Shown piece by piece: positions 36,238 to 47,980 of a DNA stretch of 64,000 nt (the first letter of the stretch is position 1; the number at the start of each line of letters is the position of its first letter). The notes under the pieces were generated by a model, which was given only the letters and a program-made list of their open reading frames with translations, searched no databases and was not told the origin of the DNA. The position numbers were made by a program, and so were the translations under genes. The DNA is taken from positions 310,001 to 374,000 of the forward strand of contig JADNRZ010000004.1 of NCBI GenBank assembly GCA_015501605.1, given 5' to 3'. Source of the stretch: Panaeolus papilionaceus. Taxonomy: Eukaryota; Basidiomycota; Agaricomycetes; Agaricales.

Positions 36238-39200
36238 CTAAGATAACGGATCAAAGTCTCCCCAGTCATCCTTGCTCAGTGCACGAGCGTTCGAGGTGTT
36301 CTGCACCGGTTTAGACGGCACGAGTAGCCCGGACATACCACCCATTGTGGGGGCCTTTGGTGCTGGTGTCAATGCAGATGTAAAGGACAACGGTGCCGAT
36401 TGTATAGGCATAGTCATAGAAGTTGACATTGGGGTCATGGTGTTAGACATGGGAGTTATGACATGAGAGGTAGCAGGCTGCGCAAAGCTGCTGAAGTTGA
36501 TGTTGTAGTTGGGTGGCGGAGGTGGTTGAATAGGTTTGGGTGTATTCTGGATGACAGCGGATTTGTGTGTTGTGCTGGAAGATAGTGATATATGGGCGGC
36601 AACAATAGATGGACCGGAAGTATCGATACTTCGCTTCGCAATGTGGTGTGATGCTAGAGATGATGGGGAGGAGGTCGTCTGAAGTGCAGAGGGCCTGGAC
36701 TGGAAAGAGGGTCGAGACGATTGTTGGGATACACTCGGCGTGGAGACAAATGCGCCTTGATTGATTGAAGGAGCAGGGGCATTGAAAACCGGGGACGTTG
36801 GCTTAGGCTGTATAGACAGACGGTTGCTCATCAGCATTGCGGTCCACATAGGTATAAAGATGCGTACCGTGGACTCATTGAAGATACTGCCCCAGACATC
36901 ATCTTCCCAACCTGCACTGTTGTCGATGACAGTGTCTGCTTTAACAGTGGCAGTTGTGGGGCCGGTCACAGGGGCCCCATTGGCTCTTCCGACCAGACTT
37001 TCGAAGTCCACTGCTGCAGCACCATTTACGCCTGTAGTACCTGTAGGAGCTGTTCCAGAACGGTCCTCCAAACGTTGCGAATCTCTTAAGAATTGATCAT
37101 GTTCCCTTTCGACCCTTTCACCAAGCTTCTTGATAACCTGCATGAACCTTTGGAACTGGCCAACACTGAGTACTGTTCAGAAGCCCGTTAGTGCATTAAG
37201 CTTTTGACGGTATTTGTCCCAGATGACGTACAAGGCCCCATAGACATCGCCCACAACTGAGGTAGCACAAGTGTAGCAACAGCTTCTCGGTCAACCTTGA
37301 ATCCCATGGCTTCCTGGACGTCAAGAGTAGCCATCTGGAAAGCATTTCCCCATTAATAGGTACATATATCGAGTAGCCATAGATATACGTACCGTGACCG
37401 CTGGTTCCTTGGTCCTGATTTTTGAAAGGAGGGGGACAAGCTTCTGGGTAAGGCTTGACTGGTCGAGCGTGCTGACCATTGCTAAGAATGTGACCAGTGT
37501 CGCAACTTTTACAGACAGAAGACGGGTTTTGGTGAAAACAAGCTTTTGCAGACGGTTAGCTGGTGCAACGTGTTTAAAGTTGAACTACGAACCGCAACTC
37601 GAGGAAAGAGTACTCCTTGCACTTCGGCGTAATCGATACTGTCACAGAGTCCTGGAACCATCTTCAGAGCGCGCTCTTGAACCTGATGGGTTGCCATATA
37701 AGTATTTGTTTTGTAGATACAGTTGAGCAATGACGTACAATAGCATGCTCAGAGTCTAACGCGTTATATACGAGCGGCAACACGTCTATAAAGCCATCTG
37801 AGTTGAAACTCGTCGTGAGAAGACACTGGATCACACACGCTCTCTGAATACGTTCTTCTCGGTTTTATCTTGAAGCATGGTTAGATTGTCAAGCAACGTA
37901 AGCATGTTCTGCGGTGGCTCTTTGATCGCGAACAGAGGTTTTAGGCTTGGAAGTACTTGACTGGCGAACTGTGATGGCGTTAAGGACTGCGCAATCGCAA
38001 AAACATTCGGTAGAATATAAGGAAGGAGCTGGAGATCTTTCATCTGAAATGCAATATTGGCTTTATGAACAAGGCAAGAAGAGAAAGAAGAGAAGTACCT
38101 CTTCCAGCAGTGAGGGTAAAATCTTGCGTGTACGCAAACCATCGGAGAACCTATCTAAGACGCCGGTCAATCCTTTCATAAAAGAAACCTTTTCTTCACG
38201 AGTTTTCGCTGTGAAATTTGAACGGTCCAGGAAGTTGAGGGTTGAAATAGGTAGCGAAGAGAAGAAAGGATGACTGTGGAGTGTCTCTGGTGTTGGTCGG
38301 GAGCCATAGTGTCTTGTAATAAGTGATCTAAGGAGAGCTGGGGAGCCTTGAGATTAACAGCTATATTTGGACAAGATTGACATTACCTTGCAGGTCGCTG
38401 TCCATTCGTTCCAAACCGGGGAGTGGCTTCGTCGAGTTATCACGGAGACTTCCCAAACTACCATGGTTTTTGAAAGGCGGATTTCCTTTCGAGTGTACCG
38501 CATATAGTAGACAGCCCAGAGCGTATATGTCGGACTCGGTGACGAGCTGTTCGTCCAGAGCGTATTCCGGAGCTTTTGAAAGGCGTTCATACAATAGATA
38601 AGCACCATAAAATAGCAAACACACCCATGTAATCAAACGACCGTTGAACTGAGGGAGGTACCCGCCCATCGAATGTTGGAAACTCCCACTTGGCAGGGCC
38701 CCCATGAGCTCCTTGAATTGCGATGGTCAAACCTAAACCAGAGATTTTCCAATCTCCCTGAACGACGGTGCATCAACATAGGTGTTGTCACAAAACATAC
38801 TTGATACTCACAGCGCCATTGATGATGATGGTTTCGGGACAAATGTTGGAGTGTATCAGTTTGGCAGAGGTGTGGAGAAAAGACAGTCCTTTGCAAAGCT
38901 GCAGGATGCCTTTTTGAATCTGAGTGTTCGTTAACACCTAAAAAAGAAAATTGGGCATGTCAAAAATATGGCACCTCAATTTCATCTAGCTCTACGGCCG
39001 ATGTCCTTCCTGAGTCCGGGATAGCGATGGATAGCGATGACAACACTGGTTCAGTAGCGAACACCATCTCGAATCTCGTTTCCTCCAACGGTTCAACCAT
39101 TTCTTTTTTGGATGAATATGAATAATGAACTCATCACTTCTGATGGAGAGCACATACCCAGTATCGAGGGATGTCGTAGCCTCCCTAAAGAGGATGCCTG

Positions 39201-39554
39201 CAGAAGAACCATTGGGTGAACAAAGTCCTAACGAAAGCGAGTCCTACTTGCACACACCTCGAGCTTCATGACTTCCATGACTCTTTCCTTAGCCGGCGGT
39301 GACAATCTATCCAGGTCGGGTCCACGCTTATCGAACGTCCAAACGGATACACGTTTATTTGTGACCTTATGCCATGCCGATTGTACCTTCCATAGGCCAA
39401 CATGAAATGTAGGGGTAGCTGCTGCAGGCGCAGTTAAAGATGAACCAGCGCCGGGAGTCGCTGGACGGCTTCCGAATGCAGAAGTAGACGAGCCAATGTT
39501 ATAGGACTGATTAATATTAGTCCTAGCAAAGAAAGATGTAGCAGCGGCCAACAT
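36238..39554 (-). CDS. Scy1-like (SCYL2-type) protein pseudokinase
   Basis: SCYL proteins are catalytically dead kinases with HEAT repeats acting in vesicle traffic at clathrin/Golgi membranes. The start is MLAAATSFFARTNINQSYNI at 39554. The kinase fold follows: VSVWTFDKRG (Lys retained), LRHPSILEMVEPLEE, then LIHSNICPETIIINGAGDWK and ISGLGL. HSN replaces the catalytic HRD, and SGL replaces DFG. FDYMAPEYAL and SDIYALGCLLYAV are the APE/F-helix region. HEAT-like helices cover about 37400-38300. The C-terminus is Ser/Pro/Thr-rich low complexity, with a Trp-Asp end (DDWGDFDPLS) resembling short endocytic adaptor-binding motifs (WxxF/DPL-like). An in-frame Met upstream at 39662 exists but looks like leader. 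About ten introns are present. Confidence 0.87.
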
Positions 39555-39790
39555 AGTTTGACCAGAAGGGTTGATAGATAAAGTGAGTATATAGTAGTCA
39601 AGGTAGAAGCTGTTACGGCCGCTATAATAATATAATATCCGTATTTGGGATTGCATAGTCAATCATCTTGAACTTGAACTTTATATTATTGTCAGCCATC
39701 CTTCACTTTTTTAACATAAAACTTGAAAAATGGTTTACATTTTCAATTCTTACTTTTTAAATCTGCTAACCATATACACTCCTTTTAAAA

Positions 39791-41555
39791 ATGCGATTTT
39801 TTAAAGCACGTAATCTTCTTCATAGACGCACAAAGTCGGCTACTTTCCTTCCTGATAATGGTCCTATTCGCACTTCCTTTGGTTCAAGGGATAGAAACCA
39901 GCCTGGTAGTCCAACTCCAACCCACAATAACCCAGTTGTCTTCGATATTGCAACGGCTCAACAGGGAGTATCACCTTCGCACTTCAACTATCATCATCAC
40001 GACCCTCGTCGAGCCATGTCGTTCAACCCCGTTCAACCCACTGTTCATCGTGGTGGCTACACAATGGATCACTCGTTACGTGTATCGATGGACCCAAGGG
40101 CTGTGGTTCACCACGAGCAAGTCAGCCTCTATTGGTTTCAAGAACACGCCAAGGCCCGAGAGAGTTTGGAGCATTGTCTGCGCGACCTAAACACGGAAAG
40201 GCGCAAGATCGCCATTCTAGAGTCCAAGATCGAGCAAGATGCAACCACTATCGATGATTTGAGCAAGGAACTGGAGCGTTACAAAGGCTATGTTGATGGT
40301 ATAAACTTGACTATGCGCGGCCAACGGAGCGGGCCAGAATCTGTCAACGTGCAACACCTCCTCAATCTGCCTACAGCTGACGCTATAGCCGAATTTGCAC
40401 TATCCAGTCAAATCCGTACATTAGACGACTACTCTGCAGCTCTCCGCATGACTCTGACCACTCGTCGCGAACTTCGAGACCAAAAGAAGCTCACCAAATA
40501 CTGGAAAAGTAAAACCCGTGATAGTGTCAGCCTCGCCGTTGCGGAGGGCCTACCAATCATCCAGCCCATCACACCCTCCGTCTCTGCCATCTCTTCCGTT
40601 CACGAAGCTCTCCCTAGAGAACGTCAGGCAGCGCTCGATAAATTGATAGCAAGGCGTGGACTGACGTCTACTCTGGCTTATCTTAAAGAGGACGTTTCCG
40701 TTGACACCCCTTCCAACACTCTAGTGCTTGACTCTGATACGGAAAACGAAAAGGCAGACAGCTCGTCTCGGGTTATTTTATCCAGCATTTCATCTAGCTC
40801 GTCTTCGGGTCTATCCAAAAGTGCTTCACGTTTAGGTCCTCTTGCAAGTGAATCTTTCCGTGCCCAGGTCGATGAGTTCTTTGGAATTAGGAAGTCGATG
40901 AACGGAAATGCTCCAGCTTCACATTCTTCGAGATCATCTCATTCGTCCCAGAGGTGTCTCTCCGATCTTTCCAACCTCCCTCCTGCCTTGCCCTCGTCTA
41001 CGACTGCATCATGGATGAAAACAGCGCTCTCAATGACCTCGGCTCATAGCTTTAAAATCGAATCATTTGGCGATCTTGGCGTTATTTTCCGCGTGAGTGT
41101 GCTGTCCAGTAAATGAAAATTCTTCGGTTAACGAGTCACGACAGACGGCGTTTGGAGAGGCACCAGGGGACGATATTTTTTCTTCGCAATTCGCACAAAG
41201 CGCCATAACTCAATCGTCCATGAACGTCCGACCTTCGAGTACCCATGATGAACCATCAAGCGACTTACTACACGAGCTTACTGGAACGAAAGTCCGAAGA
41301 GCATCAACTTCGACGACTGGATCCCACAACTCTTGGAAACGATACATCGAACGCAACATCTCTCAACAGGATTTGCGATCTACTACAGATCTTGCGGAGG
41401 TAAAGAAAGGTCATCGACGCAAAAGGACAGGCAGCGGGAATACTGGCTTCACTCTTCCTTTTTTCAAGAGGAGGACCTCTGTAGAGAGCTCCTCCAAAAC
41501 ATCGACAGGGTCATTGACACAAAACGACATAGAGGTAGAAATATATGCCATCTGA
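39791..41555 (+). CDS. Coiled-coil, Ser-rich protein of unknown function
   Basis: I do not recognise this protein. One long exon (39791-41093) and one short exon joined by a 50-odd nt intron (donor GTGAGT, acceptor ACGACAG) give about 570 residues. The N-terminus is basic (MRFFKARNLLHRRTKSA). Residues about 115-180 form a predicted coiled coil (ARESLEHCLRDLNTERRKIA, then ESKIEQDATTIDDLSKELER), followed by a probable globular helical segment (LNLPTADAIAEFALSSQIRT, DDYSAALRMTLTTRRELRDQ) to about residue 300. The rest is Ser-rich and likely disordered, with a basic patch (KKGHRRKRTGSG) near the end and a final DIEVEIYAI. Codon bias and the length of the open frame argue that it is real. It diverges from the SCY1-like gene (236 bp between starts). 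Confidence 0.82.
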
Positions 41556-41816
41556 GGTAAATTGAGCATCCCGCTTTGAATTTCATGTAATGAAAAGCCG
41601 CGAATACTATCGAGATATGTATATGGAAGAACAGTAGATAATGTTGCATGGGATATTCGACATCATAGAACAAATTTGACGATTGGGTATGAAATTTAAA
41701 CGCATGAAAGCGTCAAGACACGAGCATTGAATAGATTGCAATGATGCTTGGTCGAGAGTGGCACAAATAAAGTGTGCATTCAATCAGCCTTCACTGACTG
41801 AATCGTCATCAGGGAT

Positions 41817-43688
41817 TTACGAGTCTGGGGCGCCTCCGCGTCGCCCTTCACCCCTCCCCCTCCCTTCCCCACGTCCCCTAAACTCTCCACGGCCTCTAAC
41901 TTCCCAACCCCTGTCACCACCTCGGCCTCTTCCCCTACCCCCTCTTTCGCCACCTCGGCCTCGGCCTTGTCCACGACCTCTGCTGTTGTTAGGGAACAAC
42001 GCATTAGCATTACCCGCAGGCTCTGGGTCGCCTGTCTCATTGGAAGACTCGACTCCCCAATTCGAGGCGGGCGGAGGTTCCGCACCGCTTGCTTTGTCGT
42101 CGGGCCCTCCTCTCCAATCTGCTGCTGCACCTGGACTGGGATTCCCATCGACCGCAGACGGATCTGCGGTCCTACTATCTCCCCGTCTTCCCCCCGTACC
42201 CCTGCTTCCTCGTTCACCACCACGACCCCCCCTCTCGCCTCGTCCCCGTCCCCTCCGCCCTCTGCCACGGTCAAAAGACGACGGTGTTGGGTCGTCGTTA
42301 GATGCAGTCGCCCATCTAGAAGCGGTAACTCCCTCCGTTGTATCGTCCAACGAGCCCCACGCCGAAGCGTCTTGGCCACTAGCACTCGAATTGACAGCCG
42401 CTGTATCTGAGATAGGCGCGGCTTTCTTCTCTGTCGTTTCATCATCATCACCCCATGCGGCCGAACTATGCTGGGTAGGTCCCCAAGCAGAGGCGGCATC
42501 GGTATCTCCTGAAGGTTTACTACCTCCACCTTTCTGTTTCCCCTTTGCATCTTTTGCAATACCAAATTTCTGAGGAAGAGGATAATGACCTGGTGGAGCA
42601 TCTTCGCCACCTGCGGCTGGTGCTGATTCCCACTTGGAGTTGACATCCTCTCCAGAGCCACTGAGCCACTTAGAAGCACCGTCAGCTTCTGGCTGTGCAC
42701 CCCACGCAACACTGGGGTTTGCTCCTGGATTAGCCCAGTTGGCAGAAGGATCAACGTTTGAATTGTCGTGCTTGGATGAACCAAAGTGGTTGCTACCGTG
42801 CTCGAATCTGTCGCGTTTCTTTCCACCCGTCTTTGAAAATTCTCTGCCAGTGAGGTTTTCTGGAGCAGCAGGAAGGCGCCAGTCATCATCCTCCTCCTCA
42901 TCTTCATAATCATCGTCATCGTCTTCCTCGACGGCCGGTTCAGCCTCTCCTGCTTCTGCTGTAGTTTGGTCTTTGGATGGGGCAGTGGCAGGTTTCTTTC
43001 CTTTGAGCTTTTCAGAATCCCACTCTCTGCCTTGTGCACGTTCGAGTTTACGTTTCGCGTTGGCCTCGCGTTGCTTATCCTGTATGTGTCGAACTTTTCG
43101 CTGACGCGCAGCTTTAGCACGCTCCTCCTCTTGTGTTTTCTTAAAGGCTTCCTCGTCCTTGAGAACATCCTAAAAGGGTAAAATGGAAAGGTGGGATGAC
43201 AGCACGGGCGTCAAATGATAAACATATGGAAGACGTGAAAGGTGAAAGTGAACGTACGAGTCTTCGTTGCTTTATTCTTTCATTTTGTTCACGAATACGT
43301 TGCATTCGCTCCTCTAAAGCTTCCTCTGAGGGTTTCTCCTATAAATACGATGAGAAAAGCAAGCAATCAGAAGGGTTGGTTTGATACGAATGGAAGTCCA
43401 GAATGACAATCAAACGTGGTAGATGGTCACTAGCACGGATCACCTAAAATATAATGAACTAGATACAGCACATACCCTTGGATTTCCGCCTGTTGTTACT
43501 CTGTTTGGGTTGAGGTATGGTTTAGTAGGTTGTTCTTGCGAAACGTTCAAGTTTGGAGGAGGATTTGTCGTAAGAGTAGATTGTATTATAGACTGTGATG
43601 AATCATTCTGTGATGAATCGTTTGTGAATTCGAGACCTAGTGCATTTGAAGCAGTAGTGGTAGTAGTTGCTGTTGATTCGTCTGGCAT
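41817..43688 (-). CDS. RGG/Trp-rich RNA-binding-type protein, unknown exact function
   Basis: The start is MPDESTATTTTTASNALGLE at 43688, then NPPPNLNVSQEQPTKPYLNP. A charged helical stretch follows after introns: EEALEERMQRIREQNERIKQ, then FKKTQEEERAKAARQRKVRH and ANAKRKLERAQGREWDSEKL. An acidic run (VEEDDDDDYEDEEEDDDW) comes next, then repeated SxW/AxW motifs (DPSANWANPG, PSVAWGAQPE, ASAWGPTQ, SSAAWGDDD, DASAWGS, TASRWATAS) and a C-terminal Gly-Arg domain (DRGRGRRGRGRGERG...) ending RRGGAPDS. The layout suggests an mRNP or ribosome-associated protein of fungi, in the broad manner of Stm1/Habp4 or GW-type proteins, but no domain proves it. A second frame is open for 462 codons through the same exon. 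Confidence 0.8.
41822..42010 (-). repeat. Gly-Arg coding repeat
   Basis: GGNCGN-rich imperfect repeats encode the RGRG/RGGRG tail of the adjacent gene. On the plus strand they read as a Pro/Arg-rich shadow. They are likely prone to length variation. Confidence 0.7.
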
Positions 43689-43790
43689 AGTAGTTGGGAG
43701 TAAGTGTCAGTGTTGTTGAATTGTTGAATCGATAAAGAGAAAAAGGGTTTATTTAAGAATTACCTTAAAAGGAAATAGATTAGAATAATG

Positions 43791-43798
43791 TATAAATA
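43791..43798 (+). promoter_or_regulatory. TATA box of PGK1
   Basis: TATAAATA lies 51 bp upstream of the PGK1 ATG and is followed by a pyrimidine-rich CACTTTTTACTC stretch before CAACC-ATG. This is the usual layout of a strongly expressed glycolytic gene in fungi. The whole divergent spacer to the RGG gene is only about 160 bp. Confidence 0.6.
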
Positions 43799-43848
43799 TC
43801 GATAACTTGAATTGTTAAGACACTTTCACACTTTTTACTCAAACAACC

Positions 43849-45809
43849 ATGTCTCTCTCTAACAAGCTCTCTATAACCGACCTCGACCTTAAAGATAAGC
43901 GTGTCCTCATCAGAGTAGACTTCAACGTACCTATTCAAGATGGTAAGATCACAAATCCTGCAGTATGTCATAAATCTACCCTCTCTTCAATCACGACCCT
44001 GTCTTGTTGACTTGTTCACTGTTAAAGCGTATCGTAGCAGCTCTGCCTACTATCAAGTATGCAATTGAGAATGGTAATTGTCGCCAATATTTATCAATAG
44101 AATCCCTCCTTATCATTTCTCAACAGGCGCTCGATCGGTTATCCTCATGTCCCACCTCGGTCGTCCAGATGGAAAGGTGATCGAAAAGTACTCGCTCAAG
44201 CCAGTTGCAGAAGAGCTCCAGAATCAGCTTGGAAAACCTGTTACTTTCCTCTCGGACTGTGTTGGCCCCGAAGTTGAATCAAAAGTCAATGCCGCTAGCC
44301 CTAGATCTGTTATCCTTTTAGAGAACTTGCGTTTCCACATCGAGGAAGAGGGAAGCGTAAAAAACAAGGACGGTACCAAAACCAAGGCCGATCCCGCCAA
44401 TGTTACCCAATTCAGAGAGCAGCTCACGAAGCTCGGTGATGTTTATGTTAACGATGCGTTTGGAACAGCTCATCGCGCTCACTCCTCAATGGTCGGCGTC
44501 AAGCTTCCTCAACGCGCTGCTGGTTTCCTCATGAAGAAGGAGCTTGAATACTTTGCCAAAGCCCTTGAGAACCCAGAGAGGCCGTTCCTTGCCATCCTGG
44601 GAGGAGCCAAGGTTTCTGACAAGATTCAGCTTATCGATAACATGTTGGATAAGGTACTTTTGCTTTTTAGTGGAGATACGCTCATTATACATATAATTTT
44701 TTTCCCCATAGGTTAACTCCCTCATTATCTGCGGCGGTATGGCCTTTACCTTTAAGAAGGTTCTCAACAAAGTTTCTGTGAGTTGGATGTTCTTTGATCT
44801 TTTGGTTATGTTTTCGACTCCTGTTGATATGTTTATGACGTCACGCAAATCTCATAACTGATCACTCCCCATTCTTCCCCATGGTCAGATCGGCAATTCG
44901 CTCTTTGATGCTCCCGGAGCAGAAAAGGTAGAAGGTCTTGTTGAAAAGGCCAAAAAGAATAATGTCAAGCTCGTCTTCCCTGTCGATTACATTACCGCTG
45001 ACAAGTTTGATAAAGAGGCCAAGGTCTGTACCTCAATTCCGCCCTTGAATTACTCCATTTACACATAGCTTACGCCTATTCTATTGGAATTATTGACACC
45101 CGATCATAATCGGAACTCTTGTTTGCTTGTGCGCTTAATGTTACATGGTGTTTGCATTGCTTGCCATATAGACTGGCACGGCGACCGACGAGGAGGGTAT
45201 CCCCGATGGTTGGATGGGTCTTGATGCTGGTCCGAAAAGCCGCACTCTGTTCAAAGAAACAGTGTTAGAATCTAAGACCATTCTCTGGAATGGGTAAGTC
45301 CGTTCGTTTTCTGAATTCATTTCGTTCGCATATGATCTGCCGTCACTGTCAACGTCAATGAGGATAGGTAATCTCATGTCCGGTCTATCGCATCCATTAC
45401 ATCCATGTCGTCACATCTATGACTTGCACATTCACTCACATCTTTCATTTATCGTGCTGCGCACTTTGCATCTTGCTCGGTCACTAATTGGCTATCAACC
45501 CTGCAGACCTCCTGGTGTATTCGAGTTCCCCGCTTTTGCAAAGGGATCAGAGTCCCTCCTCGACGCAACGATCGAGGCGGTGCAGAAGGGGGCAACCGTT
45601 ATTGTCGGCGGAGGCGACACGGCGACTGTTGTTGTCCAGTATGGAAAGGATGATAAACTCAGCCATGTTAGCACTGGTGGAGGCGCAAGTTTGGAACTTT
45701 TGGAAGGAAAAGTGAGCTATATTCTCCGCTCAGGGTCCCTTATCGATGAATCTCACAATTGTGGTTGTAGACCTTGCCTGGAGTGGCTGAGCTCAGTGAA
45801 AAAAACTAG
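43849..45809 (+). CDS. PGK1: Phosphoglycerate kinase
   Basis: It catalyses 1,3-bisphosphoglycerate + ADP to 3-phosphoglycerate + ATP in glycolysis. The start is [20 protein letters not shown], with [14 protein letters not shown] (substrate loop), [85 protein letters not shown] and [19 protein letters not shown], then [11 protein letters not shown] and the hinge/nucleotide motif [14 protein letters not shown]. It ends [11 protein letters not shown] and is full length (about 417 residues). Introns include 43963-44027, one splitting GARSVIL, and unusually long ones at 45024-45171 (148 nt) and 45294-45506 (213 nt). The stop is followed by the largest gene-free gap of the window. Confidence 0.98.
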
Positions 45810-47980
45810 CCTTATTTAACATTGACCATGACTTGTCAATGACAGCGCAGCAGACCCGGAAGCAAAAACTATAATCGATTAAATCGCACCGCGGACCGCA
45901 TGTAACCTTAAGTACTTAACCATGCAACATAAAAGATATGATTGTCGAGATATGGCCACGTTTTGTTATCCACTTAGCTATGTCGTTTGCCAACCTTTAT
46001 GATATCACTCTCATAACCCGCCCAACTACATTATCAGAAATTATTCGAATACATCCCTAGGAAATGTCAGAACTGACGCTAGGAGTATATCGCAAGGCTG
46101 AAGATTTTGAATGAAACGACTAAAAATAACACTTTTGATTGCGACTGAACCACCACTCTGGATCGAGCAGTACAATCATTGCGACTAGGATTGTTAGGAA
46201 TATTGGCTAACAGCGAACATTCAACGGTACCATTGTGCATGTAACATTATGATTGCTAATACTTAACTGTGAGAAAAATAGAGCGTTAAGACTTAGCTGT
46301 CGTGATACAGTGAAGGCGGATAAGTGTCCTACCCCATCACCCCTATCCCAATTTACGGCGGAGCAGGAATCTGTGGGTCAAAAAGTGCGGCAAGTGTGCC
46401 GCATTCGGTTGGTCCTTTTCAACTAACAATTTCGGGGCAATTCGAACCTGCACATTTATCTTGGATCGTGGTTTTTCCGGTTTTTCACAGTTGGGCTCCT
46501 TCAGATCGGATAACCGAAAGTCGATTTTCGATGCTCGAAGCCTGAAAGGCCGCGTATTGTGTGCCCCGATTGCCAACATGACATCTGCATTCGTTCCATA
46601 GGCGCCGATGATTTATGTAATTGAATATTTAAACAGTGTACGCTCATAAATAAAAAGGAGATGTAAAGAATTGGAAAAGAGAGAGCTAAGCAAACCCACA
46701 GTAGCAGCGAGAAGGAGATTTTACCCGTGCACATCCATACATTGGCTTCCTAAACCCGAGGTGAAAGGAGAAGCACGGTTTGTCAGTGAATCAATCGCAC
46801 TGGGACCTATTGGCAATACTTGCAGATCGAAGTCAGTCGGAATTGTGGTGATCGTACATGTATCTCCATTCGCACCGATACTAGCACATTGAGCGTGCCA
46901 CAGATTGATATCTGCCGCTCACTATCGGATATGTTGTCGGTGAACTCGGACGTTGACATGTGAGCCTCGTAATGTCTACATGTCCACATGGTGAAGGCCT
47001 CAAGTTTTATTAGTGTCGATATCCCCTGGCATAAACTGGCTCCTGGTGCTTAGTAGTACACAACCTGAATAATCCACAGTGCAGAATGTCCTGTCTCCTA
47101 TGTATTAAATGTCAAATCCTCTGTTTATTCGCCAATCATTGCAATAAGCGCACGGGATGACATCGCATCAAGTAGCGCAGGCCAAGTTTGATGGAGCCAT
47201 GAAGATAATGAATTGGGACTGATAAATATCTTCCATAGACTTGCCCTCGGTGGGATGGTGAATGGGTGCGGCTAGAACAACAACCTATCGGAATAAAATG
47301 ATACTGCCAGACGAATGGCAGCCTCAAAAGAAAAATAGCTCAGGTATTTCGATCAAATCACTGGATACGAGTATTACATTTATGACGATCCCTCCTCTCA
47401 CCCGGACAGTATAGTAAGGGACCAGCAACATGGCAAATGAGTCAAAAGCCGAGATGTCTGTAGAGACGATTCGGGGTGTCTGCCCAACGTCCTTTTACAC
47501 TCAGGACACACGATTGCTGGCGGCAGGAGGCGGTTAGGGTGATTGATGAGTGAAGTTGGTAAATTGACAATGCATGTAAAAGAAAAAAAGCCCCCGCAGG
47601 GGTTCATTTATTAATCACTTTCACTTAATGATCTTAGGAGATAACGCGTTCGATGACCAATTGGCAATAATTCTCTTTCTTCTTCGCATATTTTTTACGT
47701 TTATCACCGGAAGCAAATTCCTAGTCACCTGCTTGGCGGGAGGGTGAAATGAGGAAACTTGTACGAGGCATTCACGGGAAGATGTATTAAAAGGGGAATG
47801 GAAATCCGGATTCTTACAACAAGTTGAATGAAAAGGTAGCCATGGAAGTGGGTGCGGTTACAAATTAAAAAGGGCCTTGGGACGACACCAATGAAGCTTG
47901 CGGTCGAAAAGAATAAGAAAAGGTCATTAAAAGGAAAGAAGCGGGCAACAGTCTGCATAGTTATGTAGGAAAGGGTATAG
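45810..47980. other. 2.2 kb convergent gap with no recognisable gene
   Basis: It lies between the PGK1 stop and the Chs4-homologue stop, so no promoter is needed here, yet it is about ten times longer than other convergent gaps in the window (32-283 bp). All open frames are short (up to about 100 codons), lack family resemblance and overlap each other. A perfect 7 bp hairpin (TGCGGCA-AGTG-TGCCGCA) sits at 46386-46403. One minus frame at 46501-46734 starts with a hydrophobic stretch, but nothing continues it. The last 300 bp is presumably the 3' UTR of the Chs4 homologue. I found no LTR, terminal repeat, tRNA or 5S signature. Confidence 0.6.
46386..46403. repeat. Perfect 7 bp inverted repeat
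   Basis: TGCGGCA and TGCCGCA arms are separated by AGTG in the gene-free gap. The hairpin is GC-rich within AT-richer surroundings. It could be chance, a terminator-like fold of an unannotated transcript, or a palindromic protein site. Confidence 0.4.

Noticed and set aside
46193..46428. TGTTAG ... CTAACA ends 236 bp apart, resembling a small solo LTR
   Set aside because: The flanking five bases do not match (no target-site duplication), no second copy is visible in the window, and a nearby CTAACA also pairs with the same TGTTAG. Chance is the simpler explanation.
46440..46540. tRNA-like B-box (GGTTCGAATTGC) on the minus strand
   Set aside because: No matching A-box, acceptor stem or anticodon arm can be folded around it.
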